64,000 bases of DNA, taken from contig JAGYXB010001048.1 of assembly GCA_022495005.1 (NCBI GenBank), forward strand, positions 124,001-188,000, given 5' to 3'. Under the pieces are notes generated by a model, which was not told where the DNA came from, searched no databases, and worked only from the letters and a program-made list of their open reading frames with translations. The translations under genes and the position numbers were made by a program. This stretch comes from Rhyacophila brunnea. Its lineage: Eukaryota; Arthropoda; Insecta; Trichoptera; Rhyacophilidae. Below, piece after piece: positions 47,618-58,555 of the stretch. Within the stretch, counting starts at the first letter, position 1, and every line of letters starts with the position of its first letter.

Positions 47618-48871
47618 TAAAAAAAAACCTAAAGCAATCACTAGATTGTAATCAAGTAGGTACACGTCGTAATTGATATAAAATATTTGTATCGAATTAA
47701 TGTCATCTTTTAAAATTATAGATACTTACGTATTTTTATTCGATTAGAATAATTTCCCGCTTTTTGTGAATTTCCGAGATGGTTTCGATCAATTTTCCTA
47801 CGTACAAAATAATGTGTCTTTTCCAAATAATTTACTGGATACATCACAATATTATACTGCCCTTCCAAGGAAGAAGGCAGTAACTCGCAAAATTTGTGAA
47901 ATTGAGTTATGAATGCCATGTTAAAATCCTTAGTGAAAAAATAGACATCTAAAATAATACATTTTTTTTAGCAAAAAGGCAGTAATTGCACCTATTCATT
48001 GCAGTAACTGCTTGTTTATTATTACTTTGTTTGTATTTTAACATCCTACTAATAAAAATTACCACCGTTTTTTATTAATTCACAGTACTAAAGTTTGAGA
48101 AAAAACACATTATGTCATTTATGTCGAAAGTGTGTGAGAGACAGTTACTGCCTTCTTCCTTACTGCCCGTATACTGTTTGGACAATTTTTCTTCTGCTGC
48201 ATGACATGTCTTACTATGTTTTCAATGAACATTCTGATATATTTATTTATCTTAGATACCTACTAAATATACTATTCTTATATGCATATTTTTTTATATA
48301 AATACCTACATAGCATTGTATATTGAAATGATAATTTTATTTCTGCCATTATTATCTATTTAGAAATCACTTTTAATAATCTAGAATAATTATGTTTTCA
48401 CATTAATCACTATCATCCAACAGTCCGCGGATTTCAGCAAAGTAATAAACCTAGTTAGCATAAAGAAGATGCACCTATTTTGAGTTATAACTGTTATATT
48501 TATTGCACTCCGCATAAACCTATTAAAATGATAACTGTTACAACACTGCGCTGAAATAAAATTATTGTCGTTTGAAATCTAGGTAAAAAAAAACTGTACT
48601 TAATTTGTTTCACGTAAAGAATTTTATTTATTTGCCAAGTCGCAAATGGATCAGTGGTGTTCACCGTACCTTTGAAATGGGAACATTTGGAATTAAATAT
48701 CAAATTAATTATCTTATAAAAGGTGAATTTTACATTATTGTATTATTGTTAAGGGTCTGAGGGTCGTGATTCGAGACTTCCAATTCTCATAATTTTCTTC
48801 AATATTGGGCTTTAATTATCATGTTAATGTTAAGGTCATAATAAGGAATCAGTCGAGGGTTTGCGATGTAA
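47618..48871. other. AT-rich spacer
   Basis: A 67-codon minus frame at 47716-47919 is not recognisable. No gene supported. Confidence 0.35.
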
Positions 48872-49092
48872 TATAGTTTGCTAAAACCCTCAAATGGAAA
48901 CGGGCTGGACACAAAGCTCGAATAAGGGACAATCGTTGGACAAATTTAGTCATCCAGTGGTAACCAGTGGAGGTACAAAACGTCCGCAAGGTTGACCTAG
49001 AGGCCGTTGGATCGATTCTTCGCTCTGCGGAAGTACGTGGCTTGGGGAGGCCTTCATCCAGCAGTGGATAGATTCAGGCTGACGATGATGGC
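48872..49092 (+). mobile_element. RTE-like LINE 3' end with GATGATG tail
   Basis: Reads LKWKRAGHKARIRDNRWTNL with a stop soon after, then after a frameshift RGRWIDSSLCGSTW, LGEAFIQQWIDSG and a stop, followed by CTGACGATGATGG. KW.WAGH.AR..DNRW is the signature upstream of the WIDE block. This is the best preserved copy of the family in the window. 5'-truncated. Confidence 0.78.
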
Positions 49093-51472
49093 GTTGCATA
49101 CCAAAGTGCTAATTTAATATATTTAAATATGTCCCTACTTAAAGTCTGCTAATATTATATTACTAAGACAAAATACATACAAATCATTGTATAAGTAGGT
49201 ACCTATTAGATAATGAAAATTTTAGCAATTTCAGTTGCACTAAGAATTTATCCTTATTATAATGTGTACCTAGGTATTTTTTGAATATTACATATTAATT
49301 ATTTTAAATATTTATATGCTCGATCAAATTAAGTTCATTTAATTGTTAATTATTATCAAACAACCGCGTAAGTAATGTTGAAGTGGTTTTGAATTCACAC
49401 GTTAAAAGAATTTAACTTTATTTAGCTTTGTATAGTTTAGACATATTTAGCGTGAATAAAAACTCGGAAAAATCTGTTGTTTGTCTTCCGAAGGTAGGTA
49501 TATACTGTAGAAATAATCTGCAATTGGTGATATCTATTGGGAGGGCGAGATCTATGCGGTTATCAATATATTCCATTTAGGCACGTGTAGGTGTATTTAA
49601 ATATGTTTCATAAATATTGTTAAATATACTCTGGTACATAATAGTCCTCACTGTTTTTACTGTATATTTTATAATATTATTATTTTATCATTCGTTTTTC
49701 TTTGTTTGGTTGCTGAAAATTGAATCAAATGTCTTCGTATTTCGTTTTTGGCTTGTTGGTGCGAATCCTTTCTCATTTTTTCTGGGTTTAAGGCTAAGTC
49801 TAGTTTCAAATAATATTATTAACAATGTCCTTTTGAAGCGGACGAAGCCGGTCCTGATTAATTTTAAACTAAGTGATATTAGTACTTCGTATTGTGTTTT
49901 ATTTTAATTAATAAAATGCATTTCCACTTAAAATTGATAGCTAACCTAACACCATAAAATAAATCAATATTTAACTCTCATGTTGTGAGAGAAATAAAAT
50001 AATTCAATAAAATATGAAAACCTTTTATTGTAAATATGTAACATCTTTTGTTTAAATAAATACACATTAAAAGTAATTATGGTACTTTATATTTTAAATA
50101 TTATTATCAGCAATTCAACCGGACACCACTGGTTAGTGAATAATATAATAATAGGTAATATTGAGAAAAAACGGTATGCAAACATCGAAGAGGAAAGAGA
50201 TAAAATAACTTGGCGGAGTGTCAAGTACTTACTCCTATTTGCCTTGTAGTGATTCATGTTCGCTTTGTTAAGTAAAGATGAATCAGTCAATATTATTTTA
50301 TTCGTTTTATTTATACATACCTTTCTTATATTATTGCATGTAATGTGGTATTTTTTTATATAATAAATGGATTTAATATATTTTAAAACTGTACTGTGAA
50401 TTCAGGTAAATAATACGTATAGATTTCTCTACGTTCTCAATAAAGAGTGTATACTGTATGTTATATATTATTATATTACGTTAATTAAAAATCAGCTTCT
50501 GCCCGCGCCCCATGTCGAGTGAAATTTGTTTCATGCTTGAAGCAGATGTTTTGTTCTACCGAAAATATCGCACCGACGTTATGTGCGACATTGCATTAGG
50601 TTACATTTATTTATATATGTTTTGTGAATCACAACGAAATCACATCGATAAATTCGACGTGTTGCAGATGAGACGAGTCTATATGTGCGAGAGGCTGCGT
50701 CTTGTCAAACCCTACTTATCAGAAAGTACTACATAATATGCAATTTTCGCGCTTACATCGATGTAGTTTTTGGTTACAGCTCCAATTTTTTTTTGAATTA
50801 GGTACCTAAAGTAAGTTCTTTACTGTAGTGTAACTTTGGATATGGTATGAGCGTATAGTAGCGTACGCGCCGAAGGCTACTACAACGTACTTAGTTCCGA
50901 TAAGTAGTGTTTGGAGGTGTACTTTGTATGGGTGATGTTGACATGTGGTCGCCAAAAGCTATATCGATGTAAACGCGACAATTGCCTCAGCTTTGGGTTT
51001 GGCAAGACGTGATCGGCCTTACGTAATGACGTCGAAATCATGACATAATATGCACATTTATTGTAATTATGTGACCTAACCTAACTGCATATATAGATAT
51101 TTAAAAATTATATTTTTGGATTTTAAAAAAATAATTAAAAATGTAAATTATCGGTAAATTGTTATAAACTGCAATGTTCAAGGTGTCGCTAGCAGCACAT
51201 TTATATTAACATTTATACTATAACTACATTTATATTAAATATATTATAACTTTTTAATATATTATAACTACATTTATATTAAATAAAAACGTATCAAGTA
51301 CCTACACATTTCAATGGCAAAGTATATATTATGTGAAAGTGAATCGAATTATTTTTTGGAGGTCTGTCGGATTCAGATTGTCGAAAAGCCCTGCGCGGAC
51401 CCCTAAGTTAAATCCAGCGGGTCGACTTGAGTCATGAGAAATATATTTTAATATAATATGAATGGTTTACAA
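49093..51472. other. AT-rich stretch with a half-hairpin
   Basis: 49838-49930 (CGGACGAAGCCGGTCCTGAT ... GTGTTTTATTTTAATTAAT) resembles one arm plus loop of the 17.8-kb hairpin. A frame at 50512-50736 is not recognisable. Near-repeated AT-rich units lie at 51220-51290. No gene supported. Confidence 0.4.
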
Positions 51473-51588
51473 CCTTGCTACACTTAGCAACAAGGCGTTA
51501 TACGCGCATGTAAAAATGTTCTTTATAATCTTGTGCAAAAGTTATTGCCGTTGCAAGTGCCATCTATGTTGCGAAAAATGTAGCAAGG
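51473..51588. mobile_element. small MITE, imperfect inverted ends
   Basis: Left CCTTGCTACACTTAGCAACA; right reversed CCTTGCTACATTTTTCGCAA. 116 bp with a mixed-composition centre. No target duplication is certain. Confidence 0.5.
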
Positions 51589-51711
51589 CATTATTGACCT
51601 CACGTGGAAAATCCAATATTGTATCAACTTTGTTTTAATGTCCCGTTGAAAACATTTGAATTATGAACATTAAATTAGTTCAGTTAGTAATACAGTTAAG
51701 TAATCTAAATT

Positions 51712-52066
51712 TTGCTAGGCAGGATATTATGCAGTAGCAAATCAAAGAGGAGACTTACGCACGTGGTCGGCGGAGTGGAAATACGCTTTCGTAAGATAAA
51801 AAATCTATACCTTCTTCTTTTTCACTACTCTCTGGGATGGTTCTTCATACTGCTAGGTCATCCGTTTTCCCAGTGCTCGCAAGTCTCTTATTCGGCCATT
51901 AAAACACTGAATGGTCGACCTGCACTTAGTTGTCTTTGTGGTAATGCTTGTTCATCCATACGTGCCAATTAGCTGACCCATCACAGGTGTCAAGTTTTGA
52001 TAAATCTGATAATGCCAGTATTATCGAAGACCTCATGATTATAACGATGTCGCCAGGGTGTCATCC
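51712..52066 (-). mobile_element. LINE reverse transcriptase C-terminus, degraded
   Basis: Minus strand: RHRYNHEVFDNTGIIRFIK, then stops, then LARMDEQALPQRQLSAGRPF. RYNHE(V/I)...I..(F/V)IK followed by a short gap and (H.)ARMDE..LP.R.L.(A)GRP is a classic arrangement in insect endonuclease/reverse transcriptase proteins after the polymerase domain. Three stops break it. An overlapping plus-strand frame at 51712-51972 is its shadow. Confidence 0.75.
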
Positions 52067-52214
52067 TCTCAGATTGAACAAACGACCTTTTGCAAGATTC
52101 CGCTTATTAAGAATAAGTGGTAGTTAATGTCCACATCTCTGATGAGTAGCAAAATACGCTCTACAGCAGTCTTTTCCAATAAACGGATTTTTGTGTTGTG
52201 TGATTCAATAGTAA

Positions 52215-52370
52215 TTAGTGGCAATGGGTGGATGTAAGCAGGGGAGATCTGATAAAAATAGTGCACACTTTGTCAGTAATACTTATCTGTTTTCATTAAC
52301 TGTGATGGTTAGTTTTTAAAATTCAATTAAAATCTGCCTAACCAAACAAACCATAATATAAAAAAATATA
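52215..52370 (+). mobile_element. hAT-type family H1 left half
   Basis: AGTGGCAATGGGTGGATG, GCAGGGGAGATCTGA, ATAGTGCACAC, GTCAGTAATACTTAT and AAATTCAATTAAAATCTGCC parallel the left half of the 6.4/9.3-kb elements. No right end follows. Confidence 0.55.
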
Positions 52371-53043
52371 TTGTAGGTACTTAATTGTCACAATACCCAT
52401 AACATATTGTAATAAAATAATACCCATAGTCTGGAGTTGAAGGATATTACATGTGACATGTAGAGATACTGAAGCACTTATCCGGAGGTGTTAAATGGCC
52501 AAGGTGAATCTCGTTAATCGCTATGACATGACTTGTTTATTATAAACACAATATCTTCATGATTATTATATGCATCTTAATGTGAGTGATAATAAGATAT
52601 ATAATAATTTATTATACCGTTGGACGACAACAATGATACGTCCATTTTCTTTTCATTTCACATGACAAGTAGACTTATCTATTTGTCATATAAATAAATA
52701 CATGGTCGGTTTTGGCGCCACGTTACATTGAAGAATACTTGCTACATACAGATATTTTTTTATTAACATTAACGTATTTATAAAATAAACTAAACTTTAT
52801 AATAAAGGTTTATTATTGTCCATACTATCATAAGATAACCAATCAGTACGTAATATCCTTAGAAAACTTCATATTGTCAAATAAACTTTTTCCATAATAA
52901 TTAATATTACCAATGATTATGTATGACTATAATTTTTTAATTGAACCGCCAATAAAACTAATTTTGAAGTTAAATAATGGGTAGATTAGCAATTGTTACA
53001 CCTTTTTTTGATACTTTGTCGATGTTTGAAAGATTTACCAATA
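52371..53043. other. AT-rich spacer
   Basis: No gene recognised. Confidence 0.35.
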
Positions 53044-53381
53044 CAGGCGGCCCTCGACTTTCGAATGTTCTACTTTCCCACAATCCGCTATTTCGTACAT
53101 TTTTAAAAAATTAGATTTTTGTTGACAATGCAAAAACTGTGCGCTTCTCTCTGGTCCGCTTCATGTCACCTACTCAAATATGTCCTAAAAGGGTGGTATC
53201 CAACTATCTCTTGACAAGTTTATAAAGAAAACACCTAATAACTGCTAAAACGCCTCGTTAACTTTATTATAAGTACCCATTGATAAATAAATATTTTAAA
53301 GTACTTAGACCTTTTTTACACCACTCTACTTTCGAACACATTTTCAGGAACCAATTACGTTCGAAAGTCGAGGGCCCCCTG
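53044..53381. mobile_element. Tigger-type MITE, deletion derivative
   Basis: 338 bp with TA on both sides (53042-53043, 53382-53383). Ends CAGGCGGCCCTCGACTTTCG at left and, reversed, CAGGGGGCCCTCGACTTTCG at right. The subterminal AATTGGTTCCTGAAAA box is shared with the 18.6-kb transposon. The interior is unrelated to transposase. It would rely on a Tigger transposase supplied elsewhere. Confidence 0.88.
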
Positions 53382-53383
53382 TA

Positions 53384-54601
53384 CACATAATAGAAGTGGA
53401 AATTAACGCGCTTTGCAGACGAAACGGATGTCATAAAGAATACGAATAAATAAATGATTACATTTCCTTCTCAATTTTGGAAAACTTTTTGTCAAAAGAT
53501 ACCCAAGTATTTGTCAAAATGATTACTATATTAATTTTTTGCTCTACATAGATAGGTACTTAGAATTGTGAGATGTACATTATACAGTAAGTATTTAGTT
53601 ACATTGAGCCGTTACTCAGTAACAAAGAATTAAATAGGTACTTAAATACTATATTAATAAAAATATCTACTACATTTGAGGATAAATCATTTTTAAGTTC
53701 ATTATATTTTATGGAATTAAAAAAAACTCACTTGACAAATTACTTATTATTTCACTCGCTTTAGTCTTTATTGGACGCCTAAAAGAAAGGTTTATTTTTA
53801 TTTTATTTTTCATTTAATGTCTATATATCATCAGCCTTGTATATAAAACGCCGTTGTAATTTATATGAAAAATAAATCGGATACTTAATTTTGAATGCAA
53901 TAAAGAAAACATTTACCATATACAAAATGCATACAAGCAAATATCTATAGCGGGTTTAAACCCCGCAATGAATGTTTTACTTATCTTCTAGTGCCATACC
54001 ATGTCAAAGGTCGACCACTATTAAGACGATCTTCATTATATTGACTGCTTGCCTGGAATAGATCTGTGAAGCTTTTTCGTGCCAATTACTATAATACTCA
54101 AATATCTTCTTCTGCCACGTATTCCCTTAATATTTCCATAAATAATAAACTGGGATAATTCTGTCCTCTCATTATGTGTTTGAAGAGCTTTACAAAATAA
54201 TAGTGTTACGTCAGAATTTGGTTCTACAATGGTTGGCACAATGGTTAAAGCAGTCGCCCGGTAAGCTAAAGATATGTGTTCAAATGTAATCAATGTTGAA
54301 CTTGAAGTCCTCGAATGAATGCAAAAGCCTCACGATAATTTTTTTAAAAATAAAAACCAATCATTAGAATTACCAGCGTATCTACGTAATCAAAATAAAC
54401 ATGCATTTCTTCGCTATTCAATTTTTATTGAAAATGACAGCGAGAACACAAAATATGATCAGTGGTTTATTTTGTGTGGTTATCTTATAGTTCCTTAGGG
54501 ATTTTGTTATGCTTTGGGTAATGTTTTATACTCAATTGGTGAAAAATACGCTTATTTTTTAAATTTTGATATAATTTAAAATAAGTCTAGTATTTTAATA
54601 A
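53384..54601. other. AT-rich spacer with a tRNA-like remnant
   Basis: 54230-54290 (GGTTGGCACAATGGTTAAAG ... TATGTGTTCAAATGTAATC) has A-box- and B-box-like spacing but cannot form a tRNA. It may be an old SINE head. Otherwise no gene recognised. Confidence 0.3.
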
Positions 54602-54856
54602 TTTTACGACTGGGTTGAACTGTGGTCCCTTTTCAAATCGATTGCGTCATTAGCGTCAAAGAAAATCGCCGCTAGAAAGGACCAAGAAGTATTTAGCCGT
54701 GATAGTGGGCAACTTCTAATAACGGATGCAAAGAGATTAAGACACAGGGGTTTGGTTCCGGGATTTAATCCGAGGCATCCATACAATATCAATGTATGGC
54801 AGAATATTACCATACCGAGGTGTGATAGGTTTATTGTGGCTCCGGGCAATTTCTAA
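54602..54856 (+). CDS. unrecognised open frame, protein-like, no start
   Basis: 84 codons open with no ATG at the upstream edge (stop at 54599). The product is balanced and hydrophilic: YDWVELWSLFKSIASLASKK, then RDSGQLLITDAKRLRHRGLV, then PGFNPRHPYNINVWQN and RCDRFIVAPGNF before the stop. Use of Arg, Asp, Trp, Pro and Gly exceeds that of chance frames nearby. There is no usable AG acceptor at the left edge, so it is not a neat exon. It may be a fragment of a pseudogene or retroelement. I do not recognise the family. An 81-codon frame overlaps on the minus strand. Confidence 0.25.
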   Translation, partial: FYDWVELWSLFKSIASLASKKIAARKDQEVFSRDSGQLLITDAKRLRHRGLVPGFNPRHPYNINVWQNITIPRCDRFIVAPGNF

Positions 54857-54864
54857 TATTTTAT

Positions 54865-55338
54865 TTGTCCGACCCTTATAAAATCATTGGAATATACACA
54901 CCTGTTGTAAGTTGTCTTGTTGTCTATAGTCTCGTAATTGGAAATTCATATTCACCACATCGTAAATTAAATACAGGCATTTTTTGTGGATGCCACGCTC
55001 TCATGGCGATTGCTGCGGTCTATTTTGACCGAAATACGTCTAATCAACACCATGCTTATGTTATTTATGGCTTATTCATAATTGTTATGACCAAAGTAAC
55101 AATAGAAATCAAAATTAGATTCTTCTGCACACTGGCCCTAGTGCAAGCCATTCATAACCATTGTCCTAATCAGCATTGTTTATGTTTTTTTGTCAGATCT
55201 AGAATATTTCTATATTGCAAAAATGTCACCTGGCACACTGCGTTAAATCTACTGTGTTTTCATAATATTATATCGATTAGCTTTAAAGCTTGTTATAAAG
55301 TGATAAATATTTTCAACAGTCAGGCGTTTTATGTGTAA
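54865..55338 (+). CDS. longest open frame in the window, membrane-like, unrecognised
   Basis: 157 codons, but the first codon is TTG, not ATG. Hydrophobic stretches GIYTPVVSCLVVYSLVIG, GIFCGCHALMAIAAVYF and AYVIYGLFIIVMTK could span a membrane. Cys and His are frequent. It follows the previous frame after about 10 bp in a different frame. No conserved motif is recognised. In AT-rich DNA a frame this long is uncommon but possible by chance, and hydrophobicity is expected from T-rich codons. Confidence that it is expressed is low. Confidence 0.2.
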   Translation: MSDPYKIIGIYTPVVSCLVVYSLVIGNSYSPHRKLNTGIFCGCHALMAIAAVYFDRNTSNQHHAYVIYGLFIIVMTKVTIEIKIRFFCTLALVQAIHNHCPNQHCLCFFVRSRIFLYCKNVTWHTALNLLCFHNIISISFKACYKVINIFNSQAFYV

Positions 55339-55433
55339 TTGTAATAAGCTTGTTAGTGCAATATTTTTGGACGATGTTCCGAAAAATACGTCCAAACTCC
55401 AGCCTCGTCTTAAAAGACTTCTATTAGAGCATA

Positions 55434-55797
55434 CACTAGTGAAACGGCAAATAATTTTCAACAATAGGTGGAACAAAATTTCGCACTCCTTGCCAATCGG
55501 AGAAAGGTAGTCGACATGTGAGCACGTCAATTTGTTTTGGAATGAATGAATTGGAGGAATATATTCTTAAATCGTGTAAAGATGACTAAAATACGTCACG
55601 CATGTACTCGAAAAAGAAAACATGTCAATGAATATATTATTATTATTACTAATCTAACAATAAAGATAACATTAAATTGACGCATGTTGAATTTGTATGA
55701 CAAATTATGTTTTGTTCCGGAAGCGTCGTTTGCACAATCTGCGCGTCGCGTAGTCACGATCTTTTTAGACCATGCCTCAGCTGAAATATAGCCTTAA
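55434..55797 (+). mobile_element. TTAA-bounded repeat family P, copy 3
   Basis: Same orientation as the 10.6-kb copy: GTGAAACGGCAAATAATTTT near the left, ATCGTGTAAAGATGACTAAA centrally, and GACCATGCCTCAGCTG ... GCCTTAA at the right, with TTAA at 55794-55797. The extreme left end is eroded. It is uninterrupted where the 10.6-kb copy has a hAT insertion. Confidence 0.68.
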
Positions 55798-55834
55798 TTA
55801 TTGCATTATTTTTCTCGGGAAGACCTCTCTGAAT

Positions 55835-56062
55835 TTTGCGTAGCATCAACACAAGAAGACCAGTTAAGTACCTTGGACACATAGTAAGAGGACACTAGTG
55901 AGTATATACAGTATTAAATTTATTTCCTAGCTCATGATCGAAGAAAAAAATCTATGGCATGCACGGCAGAGAAAAACGCGGCATTTCTTGGCTTTAAGAG
56001 CCTCCGAAATTGGTACAAATGCAGTTCCATGAAATCGTTCCAGGTAACAGAAAATACGGTGA
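55835..56062 (+). mobile_element. LINE C-terminal fragment (YLGHI type)
   Basis: Reads RRPVKYLGHIVRGH then two stops. After shifts it continues with GREKRGISWL, a stop, and EPPKLVQMQFHEI. (K/R)..YLGHI.RG....(L)...I.G......RG....SWL is the conserved tail of a distinct insect LINE group, different from the WIDE/AFIQQW family elsewhere in the window. Confidence 0.68.
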
Positions 56063-56156
56063 AAATCGCACTGAAGGTGATCCAATAGAGGAGCTTTAGG
56101 TTATTTTCTATTTTCTGACAGAAAACATGAGTTTATAATTGTTTTTTATTTTGTGT

Positions 56157-56226
56157 TATGGACCTAATATGTTGAGTGAGTGGCTGAAACCCATTTCTCG
56201 TAAACCCCAAAAAATCTATTAATATA
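56157..56226 (+). mobile_element. SINE body fragment
   Basis: TATGGACCTAATATGTTGAG, TGGCTGAAACCCATTTCTCG and CTATTAATA match the central body of the 14.5-kb SINE. The head and the end are missing. Confidence 0.6.
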
Positions 56227-56659
56227 AAGATAAACTCACGATCTTCTTAGTATTGGAGATAATCAAAAAGAAAATAATATGTAGATTTACTTACAAAATA
56301 TTCACTTAGGTCTTATGCAAAGTTCAAGGTGTGCGCGTGTGCGCGCGCACATCTACCAAAATGTGTCCGCACACATGTTTCCATCCCCCGCACAGTCCTC
56401 ACAAAAAATATTGTAAAAGAAAGTTTCCTTTGCTAGATTTTAGGTTAGTTCGAGTGCACGAAACCATCACATGCACAATTCTTAGACTCATTTCTCGGAA
56501 AGCGAAGGTCAAGGGCGACTAACGCGAGCACGCACGTGAAATTTTATGTCGAGCGAGATCACTATAATTAATCTCAAATTTAAACTCAAATCACTGAAAT
56601 TAATAAATACCTTAAAAATATAAGTTTTAATGAAAAATTGTGTGTGTTTTGGGGGGGGG
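56227..56659. other. spacer with alternating GT/GC tract and G-run
   Basis: GTGTGCGCGTGTGCGCGCGC at about 56328-56349 is an alternating purine-pyrimidine tract able in principle to form Z-DNA. A G10 run lies at about 56651-56660. No gene recognised. Confidence 0.4.
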
Positions 56660-56723
56660 GGTGTAAATTTACCCCACCGGGTGACGGCCCGTCACTGACA
56701 GGTGACACCTAGTTACGCCACTG
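56660..56723 (-). mobile_element. hAT-like terminal fragment
   Basis: Reversed it starts CAGTGGCGTAACTAGGTGTC and continues ACCTGTCAGTGACGGG. CAGTGGCGTAACTAG is a textbook-like hAT terminus. Its partner end was not located. Confidence 0.55.
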
Positions 56724-58084
56724 CTCAGATGCGTTGATGATCCGCACACACAATAGATAAATTAGAGGGAACGTTGGTCTTGTAGACAGACGAGGCCCGA
56801 GTCGTATGTTCGTTTCTCTCAGTTTTTTGTGTACTATGTGCGAATGGCGGGAGATTTTAAATTTATAAAATTGAACACGAATTGTCTAGGTCAAACCATG
56901 AAGTATAATAATGCATCGATTCACAAGTCTTACCGACGCGATTATCACGATGCGACACGATACCTGCCTAAACTCAAAAAGATTACCCCATAAGTTTGCT
57001 GGTCCAAAATATTGATACTTACTCAACTACAAGTGTGATAATCTCAGAGTACTTTATTGTATTTTCCACACGGGCCGATTTTCTTCACTTCAATTTCGTA
57101 TTATCGATATTATTTATTGACCAATGTTTTTAACTCGTCGATTTATGCCAGGTGCGATAAACTAACACTCACTGCGGACCAAACAGGATTTCACTTTGAT
57201 TTAAATTGAGTGATTTTTTTAAAAGTTAATGGGCGGCTACAACCGGTAAACTATGAAAAACAAAACTGCTTCCAATCAATATCATATTAATAATTACATA
57301 ACTTTTATAGTGAATATATATGTTTTTATATTACTTTTCTAATATTTATATATTTTAGATTAATCGTATACTATCTCTACATTACTAGTTAATAATTTTA
57401 ACTGTTATATTTTTTATCAATATAAATATGTCATTAAATAAATACCTACGTTTCAAATTAAAAATATATTCAATACTTATTAATTGAACCGGCGTCTACG
57501 TTGTAGAACTCCATTATAATAGTTTTGAAACAAAGTTATTTTCGTTAATTCTACTTTAATTGAGTCATTCGCATTTACGACTGTTATATTAGTCGTTGCG
57601 AGGATGGGTTTATATCCAGAAACAGTCAGTAAAGTAAATGATTCATTTAATGTAGAATCAACAAAAACAACTTAATTTCGAAATCTTTATTCAATACATA
57701 CTTATTATAGCATTTTTCATTATATAAATATTATAATTAATAAGAACAGAAAGTTATAAGCACATATAAAATATCTACTTATTTGAAAAAATCATCAAAA
57801 AATTGAAGAGCACAATATGTGTGGGTATATTTTATTTGCTGGGAAATTACTCTAACCACTGTTACTAGGCATATATTAAAGAACTATTTTCTTTGGATCT
57901 AAAATTTTATATTGTGTATGTACATAATATTTAGTCCTAAATAAAAAATAACCAAGTACATAAACTTAAAATTATGATTATTGTTGTGATGGATTACATA
58001 TCTTTCATACCTATATACTCGTTTATGTTATTCTGTTGTAGTCTTTGTAGTGTATATTAATTTAGTGTGTCTAAGATCATGGAC
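56724..58084. other. AT-rich spacer
   Basis: No gene recognised. 57680-58080 is very AT-rich. Confidence 0.35.
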
Positions 58085-58325
58085 TTTTCTTCGGCCTCGG
58101 TCCAGGCGTTTTCAACCGCTAATTTCATACTCCGACAACGCCGCGGACAGATGCGCCTCGCGAGATATATTATCTGAGGCCCGCTTGCTTACAACATCTC
58201 ATCTCATTACCTCGTTATAATTGGATGTCTCTGAATCGCCCACGCGGCCCCGGCGAGGCCCTATTATTGGGGCCCATCCGTTCAGGCTTTCTGCGGTACT
58301 GCGCTGCGGGCCTGTGATTTAGATC
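58085..58325. promoter_or_regulatory. GC-rich unique island, possible regulatory or conserved element
   Basis: About 240 bp standing out from the flanks: CTTCGGCCTCGGTCCAGGCG, ACAACGCCGCGGACAGATGC, CCACGCGGCCCCGGCGAGGC, TTGGGGCCCATCCGTTCAGG. The longest plus frame from ATG at 58080 runs 32 codons. No inverted ends and no partner in the window. Function unknown; a regulatory role is inference. Confidence 0.25.
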
Positions 58326-58555
58326 ATGTGCAGATTATATGCTTGATAACAGATACCTGACTATATTCGCAAAATGCGTGAGGGTCTGACAATTGAAGAA
58401 ATACATAGGTAACTAATTAGAGCAAATCAATATATTGTAAATTCTACATAACTGCTGTCAATATTTTCAAACTAAACAGTCTATTACCTACTATTTTAAG
58501 AGACGATATTAATACATATCTCTCAATATATGAATTATAATATAATATTGGGAAT

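Noticed and set aside
49617..49907. 96-codon hydrophobic frame on the plus strand
   Set aside because: Dominated by Phe, Leu, Ile and Val from T-rich sequence, and its end overlaps the half-hairpin near 49.84 kb.
50512..50736. 74-codon frame with Met start and mixed composition
   Set aside because: Looks slightly protein-like, but no homology is recognised and no neighbouring exon is visible. Kept only as a remark.
51712..51972. 86-codon plus-strand frame
   Set aside because: It is the shadow of the minus-strand LINE fragment, which has clear family motifs.
54230..54293. candidate tRNA gene
   Set aside because: A- and B-box-like strings exist, but stems do not pair and the B box is degenerate. 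At most an old SINE head.
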